DNA from: Branchiostoma belcheri
Lineage: Eukaryota; Chordata; Leptocardii; Amphioxiformes; Branchiostomatidae
Direction of reading: 5' to 3'
Length of the DNA: 64,000 nt
NCBI RefSeq assembly: GCF_001625305.1
Contig: NW_017804054.1
Coordinates: 682,185-746,184, forward strand
Part shown: positions 25,561 through 37,118 of the stretch, one piece after another
Layout: each line of letters starts with the position of its first letter
Position numbering within the stretch: the stretch's first letter is position 1
Position numbers and translations under genes: made by a program
The notes under the pieces: generated by a model
What the model saw: only the letters and a program-made list of their open reading frames with translations
Database searches by the model: none
What the model was told of the DNA's origin: nothing

Positions 25561-27980
25561 TTCTTTTCTCTTGGAGCCTTTGTCCGTTATGTTGATATAT
25601 TAGCGACAATTAACTTATGCAATGAGTTGGATCATACGATTAACAATAGTGGAATAGTAACTTTACTCTACTTGATAATGAACACTAAACCTTGGGCTAT
25701 GAACTATTCATAATCCAAGAATCACACGAATCCGTTCAACCCATCTTGAGTTCTTGTTTCAAAGTTTCCGATAAAATCACGCCTGCAGTTCCCAGAAAAG
25801 TTGCCAGAGAACCCAAATATAGCTTCGTATGCTAGGCCTAGGGTCCATATACAAGCTACCTGCCACTCAAAATAACCATAAACACTCAAAACATGAGATA
25901 TCAAAAATGGAGGTTCCTCTGCAGTACCTTAGAAAGTCGCTAGAAGGTCCTTTGATTTGTCTACACGTACCAAATATCATAACTTCTTGAATATTGAATT
26001 AAGTATGCCAATAAATGGAGTAATCATAAACAGACACAGCCTTAAATGGTACCGTAAACATATCTTTCTTGTCGAAGGTAACAGACGGGACAGATTCGCC
26101 AGTTCTGTCTCCCTAGTAACAGCTCAGGTAGTGTATCGCACATTGCATAGACTTACCTCTCTGGGAATCGAGAAAGGTTGGTACACGTGAGTTAACCACA
26201 CAGGATGATGAGAACAATAGATTCGTGCTTTCAGCTCCCCCTCGAACAAAGAGGGACACGAAGAACAGGTTAACCCAAGCACAACCCAGTGTTTAGTCGC
26301 CCACTGTGCGGATTGTACAGTTTGCTGAGCCCGCCCGATTCTTTAGTCTTTGGCATCCTTCCCGTTTGTCAAATCGCCTGCATTCTCATGCCGCTGAAAA
26401 GACGATTGCTTCCGGGCAGAAACCTAGCTACCGCACATCTTCGGCATTGTCCGTCCTCGGTGGGAGTCGGGCGGGCTGACAACCCGTCACAGGGCACGTC
26501 AAGTTTCTATAGCCGGGGGAACGGACCTATTTTACAAACAATTAATGAATAATTAAATCTAACCGGGTTGGAAGTGTTCGTTCATACAGAGTGGCTTTTG
26601 TTTTCCACTCGAGGCAATGGAAGCTGTCAGTCAAAAGCGTGCTTTGTGTAGGTGTTTATGAAATCACTCTAGTGTCCGTGGGTAGGACATGTAGGCCTCT
26701 TAAAACATGATGAACGATCTTATGTGGAATTTTAGTGAAGCAATGAACAATGTTTACGACAAGACCCTTTCAGGAGGTTTTTTTATAAAAATGAATTTAC
26801 GTTGATGAATGTTAGGTATTCATGTAATTAGATACAGAGGAAAACTGTTACGCAAGCAACTGATTTTGAAAACTGTCAGACGTTTCAAGTAGCATGCATT
26901 ACTTTTTAATTTGTCTGCCCTGAAGTGCTGATGAAGATTTTGTCAGCTGATGAAGAGTAGCGGATGCTACTATGCGCATGTACTCTCCGGGTTTCGCACA
27001 GGCGCAGTACGTGCTGCTATCTGCGCTGCCAACTTCTTACATGGGTAAACATGGATTTATTGGACTTAATTTGGGGTGTCCAACGCTACAGTTATAGATC
27101 GATATGAATGGTTACATTCTGTATGTTTTAGAAACGCTGTGAACCGACGTTGAAGCTACCTTACGATATTAACTTCCAAGACTGTTCCCACGTCAGAGCA
27201 GACCTCAATCTCTAGAGCACACAAATTCCTGACTTCGCGTGCCCGGTGGTTCTACACGCGCTGAGGGCCCGGAGAATGCTGACTATTTTGTTTGTGACAG
27301 GTAAATAGTGCGATTTGTGTCACAAATAAATACCATGGGCACGCAGACAGACAGGCCGGTCGGTTCTAGTTCTGTAAAGAGTGCAGACACACGCAAAGTA
27401 AAGGTTATACCGGGGAGGGGCAAACATAGGAGTGACAGGACCGTCCACAGACAAGTAACACCTGAAATATTGGTGTTCTACTTTTACTGTAACGACAAGA
27501 GGACGGCTTAAAACGACACATTAATCAACGATGTTGCCAACAATGAGTTCATGCTCACCATTGTTTAGAACGTCAACACAGATAATTGTTTTCAAATTAC
27601 ATAACTATAACCAGCATATCCCCAGGTTTTTACATGTTTTTTCCACAGTTGTGACAAAACTAGTATGTAGAAAACATGTGCATTGTTTTACGACGCCATC
27701 ACACTCAAACAACAAACACAGGTAACACCTTGGCGACAACTAAGTTGATGCAATACTAGTTGAACCTGCAAGATGGCGCCAATGATAAAAGAAGTATGAA
27801 CCTTTTTCTAGGTTTTAATATCGTACAACTGTTCAGTGTTGAAACTTTTGATGTCAAAGATTTTGTAACCAAGTTGGCCTAAGTGTGTGCCGTTTCTGAC
27901 AATTTGTAAGAGTGGCAAACATTGCAGGAAAAATGGATATCAGCCATTATTAACTGGACGTCTGGCGCAGTCTTTGAAAT
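25560..27980. other. Intergenic interval downstream of Wnt8
   Basis: No coding region, RNA gene or clear repeat seen on either strand. An AAGATGGCG-type motif (YY1-like) occurs near 27,770, similar to motifs near 52.6-54.1 kb. Confidence 0.35.
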
Positions 27981-27982
27981 GT

Positions 27983-28475
27983 TCAAATATTTCTGAACTG
28001 AAGTTGCGACATTCTACCCCGGATGTTGGCCATTGTACGTGACGGAAGCGTCAGTTGGACACACGTGACCGGATCCTGACCAATCCCGTCCTCAGCCTCC
28101 GCCAGCCCGGGGTACAGGGCCAACAACACCATACGGAATATCTGTAAAGACAGAAAAGTGTACAAGTGCATTACCTACACGAGCGATCGCTGTTTTTGTT
28201 ACATGATATAACGTTACATGCAAATTATTTGAAGACATATGCAGATCAACCAACCGTTATCCCCTTTTTGCCTACCGTGATGGCATTGTTTTAGTGTCTG
28301 CATGAGTGCGTGTCAGTATATGTATCTGTCTGTATGTGTGTGTGTGGGTGTGTGTGTGTGTGTGTTTCTCTAGAGCTCTCGCTCTCTCTCTGTATGTGTG
28401 TGAGTGTCTGCGTGCGTGTGTGGTTGTGTTTATCCGTGTGTGTGCATGTATCTGTGTGTGTGGTTTGTACATGTA

Positions 28476-28506
<31 letters not shown>

Positions 28507-28843
28507 CTGTGTCCGTGTGTGTTCGCGCATGTATCTGTGCACGTGTGTGTGTGTGTGTGTGTGTGTGCGTGTATGTCATGGACGTGTTTTGCGTGTGTGT
28601 ATAGGTCTTGCCAGGCGAGTTTTCATTTTGCGAGGTACGTACCAGGTAGCAGAACAGCAGCCACATGCCGAAGCTCACACAGCCGACACACGTCCTGAAC
28701 AGCCCGCCTGAGTCCCCACCACGGTCCCGGCACCTGCTGCACACGTAAGTCTCCTCACTTTCCTCCGTCGGTTTTGTCATCGTGTCACTGGTCCTTGGCT
28801 TCTTGGTTTGTTTTTGTCTGTACAGCTTTCTCCTGGTTCTCAT
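27983..28843 (-). CDS. Candidate two-exon small single-pass membrane protein, 119 aa
   Basis: Not a family I recognise. Minus-strand exon A (28843-28643) begins [17 protein letters not shown] and ends before a strong GTACGT donor. Exon B (28141-27983) follows a TGTCTTTACAG acceptor and runs to a stop. The junction is phase 0 and the joined frame stays open. It encodes a basic N-terminus, a Cys-containing stretch (CSRCRDRGG), then a hydrophobic segment of about 26 residues that is built across the splice junction ([10 protein letters not shown] joined to [12 protein letters not shown]), and an acidic C-terminal region. The reconstitution of a transmembrane helix by splicing is the main support. 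The true start may be further upstream (the frame is open for 11 more codons), and exon B might be spliced on at a weak donor. Confidence 0.45.
28310..28590. repeat. (TG)n-rich microsatellite region
   Basis: Long TG/CA dinucleotide runs, interrupted by a CT-rich patch and TGTATG variants. It lies in the intron of the minus-strand candidate gene. All long frames here (Cys/Val-rich on plus, His/Thr-rich on minus) are artefacts of the repeat. Confidence 0.9.
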
Positions 28844-28879
28844 TTCTTTGGCTGACTGGATGTCGAAAAAGATTTCTGC

Positions 28880-30150
28880 CCGTGTTTATTTCTATAGCAT
28901 GTAGTCGGGCGACTTTTATGATGACTTAGTGTATTGTGTCGTCACTAAACAAAGGAAAAGTAGAACTTCTCATGTCAAATGTCAACCAATCAGCAGCTGT
29001 TGAAGTTAAAACCGTTCTAGAACAAATACTAAGAAGTAAACAACCTTCTTCTGTTGTTCGTAGTCATGGCAATAAGTTGTGGAACAACAACAAGATTCCA
29101 TTCCATGAACCCTGTGGCATCATCAGCTAAGAAAAGAAGTCTGGCGAAGACAAGACATATCGAGAGGTTTGTAAGATGTAACAGCTTGTAGAGAACCTCC
29201 GAACATGTGCGTGTAGATTTTCCTCACCGTACTGAAGCGTCATCTAGCGGATGTCTTCAGAACGAAACCATGTAACTTTACGTACGGCCAGCTTGTACGG
29301 CCAGCCAACAACTCTGTCACAAAGAAACTCCGAGAAGAGAATTTAGTGCAAGACACACGGCACATTGTAGTTAACCAAATATCTTGCATGAACATTTGGA
29401 AGAGCAGACCTTCCCACTGTTTTAAAAATTTTCCACTGGTTATAAATGATAATGAACTTTATTGCATATATTCACACCCTAAATGGGCCAAATGCACTGC
29501 GTTGGATAACTGAGGTATAAGGGTAAGAAGGAACAAGTGCTACATTACTGCGCTACGTCTATATCTACAAGACCACATCTCTCACAAGTACTATATTACT
29601 GCGCTACGTCTATATCTACAAGACCACATCTCTCTTTTTGAAACAAGCACGAGCAAATTTACATAGTTTAAAAGCTATACCAATCATTGCAACTGGAAAC
29701 GTTGCGTTCGCTGTAACATGATCTCGGTCTATACAATCAGTTGCTACACCTCGGGAGTAGCATGTCTGGGAGTTTCTGCGAGTCAGTTCACAGTGCATAA
29801 TGCCCCCACTCTGTCTACCTACGTAAATTCGGTCTTTTACATTGTAACAACTAAGAAATCCCGACAATGTGAATCCGTAAGTGCGTTTTGTAGTCAGTGC
29901 AAAGAGCCCAGACTGTCTAGAGATCTACGTCATCTGTCTAAAGACGCACGTCATATGAACGAACCATTCCCACTCTTGGTAAAAACAGTTTCCTATAAAG
30001 TTAGAAAAAGAAAATTCCTACGAACCAGATTTCAAACTTTGATAACAACCTTTAAGAAAATTGTTAACGTCAGTTCTCCCATTCTCCCGAAGAAAGCAAT
30101 TGGCTCATTTGTATGCAGCGTTACTTGAAATAAAAGATTGTAACAACGAT
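28880..30150. other. Interval upstream of the acidic-repeat gene, with a short tandem duplication
   Basis: No gene is supported. A roughly 53-bp block is duplicated in tandem at about 29,531-29,634 (CTACGTCTATATCTACAAGA occurs in both). A TTTATTGCATATATTCACACCC-like stretch near 29,460 resembles one near 50,306, suggesting a shared interspersed repeat. Confidence 0.4.
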
Positions 30151-30300
30151 GCTCTCCCCTTTTGGGTAGAATGGTTCGTCCCAGAACACGAGTACGGTAC
30201 AGGAGTGTTCGGAGCTATTTGAACCACAACTTTTCTAACATCTACCCAGACGAAGCAAGCAGACCACCTGTACGGTTAGGGAAGATTTCAACTGACCAAA

Positions 30301-33300
30301 ATGGGCCGTATTCCTCTTTTCTCCGTCCTCCTGCTATTTCTCGTTGTGAGTGTGTCGTCAAGACCAGCAGGACAACAGGACAACGAGGTAAGAATGAACA
30401 TATTCTCTTGTAGTACTGGTATACCGATGATGAGAAAATCACTAATTTCGTCGCATTCAAGATTTAATGTCGCATGCAAATGCCAAACTCTGCGACACCT
30501 TGAAAAATATGACAACAACATTTCTTTCTTTCGTTTCAATGTCCACACATGTCGAGAGGCTGATCCAGAAATGCATTCAGAAGTAAGGAGTAGGACGGCT
30601 TGCGTAATTACCTGTTCGGCATTTTCGGAAGGATATTGAAACCTATCTCACGTACAAAACATCGTGGGCCATCAAGACTCAACGAAACTAGAGTCATCTT
30701 CTCAATACTAACGGAATCTGGCCAGAATAGACGATTCGGTGTTTTACATCGTTACTTATATGCCAGACTTTTACAGTGCAAATGGATAATATGTCTGCCA
30801 TTATGCTGTCATCTGAGAAATTCGAAGGGGGGGGGGGCACTCATGCAAATCAGTACACGTTTAGTTAGAATAGTCACAAAACTTCCGCCCAAAGTTCATT
30901 CGTTGTTACTTATTATTTGCCTTGTGTGAGCTAATCAAGATTGGCTTTTTCGTTGAATGCAGAACACCTTTATACTTGTGCAGATCCTCCGTCAATTTCA
31001 TTGAGTTGATCGTTTATCCATCCATTCACAAAATCAAATTTTGGATACATGCGTGGCAGGTGGAGTTTCGAAGAAGAGACGTAGTTTGAGAAATACGAAG
31101 GCAGCTCAAAAAAAAATCAATAAGGATTTCGCATGGGCCTAGATAGGCTTTTCATGAACAAAACTTAGCACGCCGCATAGTCTCGTGATATCTGATATGT
31201 GTGCCAAATTTCGTTCTTCTTTGTGTAGGGAAAATGAGTGTAAGAAACAAAAATCAACGGAAGTTACGGAACGTATTCAGAACCAAAATGACCACCTTGA
31301 ATTCATATGTCTCCACTATTACACCTCACTCCACTCTAGCAGCTATAAAATTGAAACTGTTTAAACCTGAGAAATGAAAATAGGCACGCACGTGACCTAC
31401 AGAGACGAGGACCGAAAGTGGGTCATGTGAATGTATTGAACTACCCTGGGCCTTCGTGTTCTTTTCTAACGTTAGCTTTACTATGATTATAACGTCATAT
31501 CGTCTCTCACATGACCAGTTGATTCAGTCGGTCTGATACAAACGAGTATGTCGTTTTCATCGAATCCAAGTGTATACATCCGTGCTGTAGGTTGGCCCGA
31601 GTTCATTTGCCACGTTTGAAATGATATTTGATATGGTATTGTCAGATCACCGACGATGACGTCACCGCCGACTCGACTAACGACCCAGAGTTGGAGAAGG
31701 CTTTCCAAGACGCAGAGAACGACGAGGAGCTGGAATTCATAGAAAAGCAGCAAGAAACTGGGCTTCAAGAAGAGGTTAGACAAACATTGCCGCATGCACA
31801 AACATATTGCAGCATTGTGAAATCGCGATATCCCAACTAATGCTGAGGTCACAGTTCCCACACGGGGCCCGGCCGGGCAGCTTTTGGGAACGAAAAGTAC
31901 GATATAAAAGACAACTAAACACAGAAAGGTTTTTAATAATACTCATGGGCACTATATCTGTATATTCTTGATATGAATGGTTAATTTTTCGTTTATACAA
32001 ACAGCACGGCCGGGCCCCGGTTTGTAAATGTGACCTAAGCATAACTAAGGCAACAGCAAGTAATTTTATGGATGGCGCATTGATTTTCACCAGATTTCGA
32101 AAGAAAGAAAAAACAAATTTGTTGCTCTCTGACGGTGGTCAACATCTATATAATTTACTTGCTGTAGTCAAAACATATAAAACAAATAAATAAAAGACTT
32201 CTCGGTAAATTCTTGTTTTTTTTTTTCCTTTCATAATTGTAAATTTCTCGCCTCACGTTTTTTCATAATTGTAAATTTCTCGCCTCACGTTTCGTCCGTG
32301 CCTGGTTGATTTGTTCAGAAAGCGCTTGAGGATGAGCTGGAGGAACACCCGGAAGAGGAGCCGTCCCCAGGTGCACACGAGGCTGACATCATGCTGCCAC
32401 CCGAACTTTTAGAACCACTTGAAGACGCAGACAAAGTAAGTATCGCTATGTAAAACAGCTTGGTAACACTAAAATCTAAATCTTTGCTAAAACTTGTCAC
32501 TGATAACATATGCTAGTAATGATTAACTCTTTATGATTGGTTTATTGAAAACACATAACTCCTCAGTGGTGTTGTCTTATTGTGTGACCACACCTTAGAA
32601 TGGAGCCAGTAGATGTTCGTCAGTATCGGGCCGAATGCAGAACTACAACTACATGTAGCACTACAAGTAGTAGTAATCTATGGCCGGAAATGACGTCACT
32701 TATACATCCCTTCCTTGTGCTCTGTAGGACGAATCCAATGACACCGAGGGAGACGAAGATGACGACGATGATGAGGATGAAGACGACACTGAAGAAGACG
32801 ATGATGATGAAGATGACACTGACGACGGGGAGGACGACGATGAAGATGACACAGAAGATGAGGAGGAAGATGATGATGAAAATGACACAGAAGATGAAGA
32901 TGAGGAAGATGACACAGAAGATGAGGAGGAAGATGATGATGAAGATGAAACTGAAGATGAGGAAGATGATGAAAATGCCACTGAAGATGAGGAGGAAGAT
33001 GAAGATGTTGCCGATTTTGCTAGGTAGAGATCAGCCGGCTATTTACTCAACTGGTGGTGGTGCTGGTCACGGAATAACCTTTCACTTCTATCTGCATCAA
33101 GACGGAATATTTCAAATAAACTCTCATCAGCCATGTTCATTTGTTTTGTGTTCCATTTCTTTTCTTTCCCGAGCTACACACTACCGACTACCTGACGCTT
33201 AATGTCCCTCAATAAGGGTACATGTTAGGCCGTGGTTACTATGGACGGTTGAAAACCTTGGATTGCTAGGGTTCACGTACCTACCTTGTCCAAACAGACA

Positions 33301-35808
33301 GAGGGAAAAGTACCTAGTTCTCTGCCTCAGGACCTGGCCACATTCGTTGTGCATCCTTGGGATAGCCGTGCATGCCTCGTACAATATAACTGGATCACTT
33401 TCCTTTGCTATTCAGCTGTCTTGTTACGAAAAAGGCTGTCGTAAACCCAGTTAGTTCTGTCACAGCCTGTTTGAAAATCACGACGAAAGTGAAAGTGAAC
33501 GTGCCGTAACGATGACCGCCCTCAAGTTGTATAATATTCACAAACTAGTAAATGTGGACTGCTTAAGATTTCAACTGTGGCAAGTAATGTCAAATTCAGA
33601 CAAAATCAAGTCAACAAGAAGATCATAAAGTAAATTTATGGGATTACATCCTTTTGAAAATAATTTGTCCTGTACGGTGCGTGAAAATACTAATAACGTT
33701 TACGTACGTAATATAACGGCATGGGACTAGTATTGATATTTACGTCATATTCGAATGGCGTTGGTGACGTCCACACCCCTAGGCCTTCCCCTCGCCACAA
33801 GCAGATGTTTCTGTCGAACACTATTCTGTTCGAATCTTCGAAAAGCACTTCGAATCTGTTTCGAACATGGAGTCACATATTCGACACGCTGGAGTCAACC
33901 GTCACTATCGGAAAGTTGCACTACATTCGGGAAAGACGAGACGTAAAACTTGGAGTGAAACATTACACAAGGCTGATGAGAGAATGAAACGCCACACCTC
34001 TTGACCCACACCACCACCTTTGCATGACTTTGCATTGCTTTGTTTCTTATCTTTATACTGTCCAGTTGACAAATGTGTAAATGTCCCAGCATGTACTGAT
34101 CCGTCTCTTTGTGTTTTTCAGCAACATTCCCAGGCACAGAGAGAAAAGAATCCGAAAGAAGAGAACCCTGCACGGCGACGACGGCTCTGGAGCCAAGGCG
34201 TCCGTCCCTGCTGAAGCTGATGAGAAGCCTACCAAGGTAGGGTCCACCCAAGATGAACCAGATGAGAAGGAATCAAGCGGAGACGGGAAGGCTTCGGTGT
34301 TTGCTGCAGCCATGCTGGCTGAATCAAGCGGTGACTCTAGTGGCGACGGTTTCTTCAGAGCAGAAAACGTTGCCATACAAGCTGAATCAAGCGGTGACTC
34401 TAGTGGCGACGGTTTCATCACTGCAGACGCCGGTGCCATGCAGGCTGAATCAAGCGGTGACTCTAGTGGTGACGGTTTCATGAACGCAGAAAACGCTGCA
34501 GAAACCGGTGCCATAGAGGCTGATCCGGAATCAAGCGGTGACTCTAGTGGCGACGGTTTGTTCAGTGCAGAAAACGCTGCCATACAAGCTGAATCAAGCG
34601 GTGACTCTAGTGGCGACGGTTTCTTCAGTGCAGAAAACACTGCCATACAAGCTGAATCAAGCGGTGACTCTAGTGGCGACGGTTTCATGACTGTAGAAAC
34701 CGGCGCCATACAGGCTGAATCAAGCGGTGACTCTAGTGGCGACGGTTTCTTCAGTGCAGAAAACGCTGCCATACAAGCTGAATCAAGCGGTGACTCTAGT
34801 GGTGACGGTTTCATCACTGCAGAAACCGGTGCCATACAGGCTGATCCGGAATCAAGTGGCGACTCTAGTGGCGACGGTTTCTTCAGTGCAGAAAACGCTG
34901 CCATACAAGCTGAGTCAAGCGGTGACTCCGGTGGCGACGGTTTCTTCACTGCAGACACCGGCGCCATGCAGGCTGAATCAAGCGGTGACTCTAGTGGCGA
35001 CGGTTTCTTCAGTGCAGAAAACGCTGCCATAGAGGCTGATCCGGAATCAAGCGGTGACTCTAGTGGTGACGGTTTCATCACTGCAGACGCCGGTGCCATG
35101 CAGGCTGAGTCAAGCGGTGACTCTAGTGGTGACGGTNNNNNNNNNNNNNNNNNNNNGTCCAGTTTACAAATGTGTAAATGTCCCAGCATGTACTGAGCCG
35201 TCTCTTTGTGTTTTTCAGCAACATTCCCAGGCACAGAGGAGAAAAGAATCCGAAAGAAGAGAACCCTGCACGGCGACGACGGCTCTGGAGCCAAGGCGTC
35301 CGTCCCTACTGAAGCTGATGAGAAGCCTACCAAGGTAGGGTCAACCCAAGATGAACCAGATGAGAAGGAAGCAAGTGGAGACGGGAAGACTTCGGTGTTT
35401 GCTGCAGCCATGCAGGCTGAATCAAGCGGTGACTCTAGTGGCGACGGTTTCTTCAGTGCAGAAAACGCTGCCATACAAGCTGAATCAAGCGGTGACTCTA
35501 GTGGCGACGGTTTCATGACTGTAGAAACCGGCGCCATACAGGCTGAGTCAAGCGGTGACTCTAGTGGTGACGGTTTCTTCAGTGCAGACGCCGGTGCCAT
35601 GCAGGCTGATCCGGAATCAAGCGGTGACTCTAGTGGCGACGGGGAGCAGGAACCTACCATGAAAGGAGGAGGACATCACGACTCCTATCCCGACACTTAC
35701 ACTAGCACGACCGACCACGAAATCGAAGGACCCCGTAAGGCCAACGGCCCTGCAAAGAAAGACGGCCATGGTCAGGAGAGCTACCACCAAAAAGAGTTAC
35801 CACAGTGA
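30301..35808 (+). CDS. Secreted, highly acidic SSGD-repeat protein (unrecognised)
   Basis: Exons 30301-30387, 31646-31774, 32319-32435, 32728-33023 and 34122 onward join in frame (phases 0,0,0,2) with good GT-AG signals. Exon 1 encodes a signal peptide (MGRIPLFSVLLLFLVVSVSS). Exons 2-3 are acidic. Exon 4 is almost entirely Asp/Glu with a few Thr. Exon 5 opens with a basic patch, RIRKKR (furin-like), then about 13 repeats of ESSGDSSGDGFF plus a variable SAENAAIQA or TADAGAMQA half. A 20-N gap at 35137-35156 cuts the exon. After it the upstream intron and exon start are repeated, with one extra G near 35,240 that shifts the frame. The visible end at 35806-35808 follows four more repeats and a His/Lys/Gly-rich tail. 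Ser-Gly in acidic context suggests glycosaminoglycan attachment, and S-A-E fits FAM20C phosphorylation, so an extracellular-matrix or secreted polyanion is plausible. No family is assigned. Confidence 0.7.
31844..32038. repeat. MITE-like element with about 36-bp terminal inverted repeats
   Basis: Left end TGAGGTCACAGTTCCC leads into GGGGCCCGGCC. The right end carries GGCCGGGCCCCGG and then ATGTGACCTAAGC, the inverted counterpart. The interior is AT-rich with no coding capacity. It sits in the second intron of the acidic-repeat gene. Confidence 0.65.
32229..32292. repeat. 32-bp tandem duplication
   Basis: The block TTTCATAATTGTAAATTTCT plus CGCCTCACGT occurs twice in direct succession. The second copy ends 26 bp before an exon of the acidic-repeat gene. 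Confidence 0.8.
33405..33515. repeat. Dispersed repeat family R1, copy 4 (intron of the acidic-repeat gene)
   Basis: Contains CAGCTGTCTTGTTACGAAAA (compare CAGCTGTCTTGCTACGGAAA in copy 2), TTAGTTCTGTCACAGCCTG, GAAAATCACGAC and GTGCCGTAACGATGACC. Same orientation as the Wnt8 intron copies. Confidence 0.5.
34317..35136 (+). repeat. Coding minisatellite, block 1 (about 13 units)
   Basis: Direct repeats of mostly 60-66 bp, each containing TCAAGCGGTGACTCTAGTGG. Unit length stays a multiple of three; longer variants carry an inserted DPE codon group. Encodes the SSGD repeats and is cut by the assembly gap. Confidence 0.92.
35137..35156. other. Assembly gap (20 N) flanked by duplicated sequence
   Basis: Twenty undetermined bases. 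The sequence right of the gap (35157 onward) repeats 34,062 onward, intron included, with only scattered differences. This suggests two allelic contigs placed in tandem, or a true exon duplication collapsed by the assembler. Confidence 0.85.
35405..35643 (+). repeat. Coding minisatellite, block 2 (four units)
   Basis: Same unit as block 1, after the gap, ending in the non-repetitive C-terminal coding sequence (GEQEPTMKGGGHH). Preceded by a second copy of the intron end and exon start also found at 34,060-34,316. Confidence 0.92.
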
Positions 35809-36580
35809 CATGGCCGAAACGCTGACCCAGAAGACTACATCACCTCAACCAAGCGCGACACCCAGGGGTGACCATGAAGGCACCGGTTATCAAGAGAACA
35901 ACATCCGTGACCACACGGGTCGGGATGACAACCCAAGCTCTGACCAGGTCCAGTTGTAGATATCTCTTGAAGTAGTTACTAGTAAGACACTAATGTCTTT
36001 CGTCTCTTGGAAAATATTGCATAAGATAAAACATGTTAAGTTTGAAAGAGCACAAGTATTCAAAAGTCCCAATGTTGTATTGATGATGTAAAGTATTGGA
36101 AAAATGTAAGTAAGACGCAAAGTCGTGGTGTAGTCAGGAGGTTCTTTTCTAACCTCCTGGGTATAGATAGTGTTGTTTTGAGAAGCTGTTCATGACATTT
36201 CTACTTTCCCGCGATCTATTCACAGATTGTGTTAGGATTTATAATAGTCTAATGCGATACAATAGCGTAGAGCCAACTTTGAAATAGTTAACGACTAGGT
36301 TGTTCAAGGAAAAAACAATGAGGTAGAATTCTAAGATTGTTTTGAGACGCTTGAAGAAAAAAAATCAGTCTGTTGCCTCGAATTTCTGGAATGTAAGAAT
36401 AGATCTCTTGTTCTAAATTTTCGTTACAACAAGGTTGCAATCAAACTGAAAAAAATTAGCAGAGTTTGACAGTAGGTTATACGGCTTTCTGCTGCAAAAA
36501 TGTTTGTATTTAGTGCCGATTAGTTCATTGAGGTTGCGTCTAGGCGTTCAAGGAATTTCAATTAAAGTACATTTTTCAGT
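35809..36580 (+). other. 3'UTR of the acidic-repeat gene
   Basis: AT-rich noncoding sequence with an ATTAAA variant poly(A) signal at 36561-36566. The exact 3' end is uncertain. Confidence 0.35.
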
Positions 36581-36717
36581 TCAAATCTGTTGCGTTAAGT
36601 CTGATTTTTAAGTGAATGAATCTAGGGGTAATCTGACAGGTAACAGTCGTTCACATGCGGTGACTAGGGGGAATATACTGTATATGGAGCGTGGTGCAAA
36701 ATCTAACGTACCCATAC

Positions 36718-37118
36718 GCGCGCTGTCCTTGGTGCTGAACAGGCTTCTTAGCGGTAAAAGACGTAATATTCCTAAAGCCACGCCCCATCAGAAACGACCT
36801 ATAACAACTTGAATACTAGTTCCTCCGTCAAAATCAGCGGGCACGCCCGTTGATGATCACATGACCAAATCAAACTCTCTTTTTGGCTTGATCGCTAGTT
36901 CTGACGGACAGCCAGAAACGACGTGTCCTTGACCTAAGTGTTGAGTGAGTACCTAACCCCCTAAAGAGCATGCCTATATTTCCGTAAGGTTTGGCAAGCT
37001 TTTACCCTTTCAGATAGTCCCTGTAATTCATGGACGCTCTAAAAGTAGCGCGCGTATGTGATTTTCACCATACTGTGTGTTCAACATTGTGCGGATGGCG
37101 TTCAGCACCAAGGACAGG
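36718..37118. repeat. Inverted repeat pair (about 20 bp arms, about 400 bp apart)
   Basis: The core GTCCTTGGTGCTGAAC near 36,725 is found as its reverse complement GTTCAGCACCAAGGAC near 37,101. The sequence between is not coding. It may be the termini of a small DNA element. Confidence 0.45.

Noticed and set aside
28272-28711. Several frames rich in Cys/Val or His/Thr
   Set aside because: They read through TG/CA microsatellite sequence, where all frames lack stops.
32700-32981. Minus-strand poly-Ser/Val frame
   Set aside because: Antisense of the Asp/Glu codon run in exon 4 of the acidic-repeat gene.
32600-33202. 200-codon plus-strand Met/Lys/Thr-rich frame over the acidic exon
   Set aside because: It is a shifted reading of GATGAN codons; the joined exons 3-4-5 fix the Asp/Glu frame instead.
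34053-35660. 535-codon minus-strand frame (Pro/Leu/Ser-rich repeats)
   Set aside because: It is the exact antisense of the SSGD coding minisatellite. The repeat period is a multiple of three, so a stop-free frame repeats automatically; there is no independent start, splice or composition evidence.
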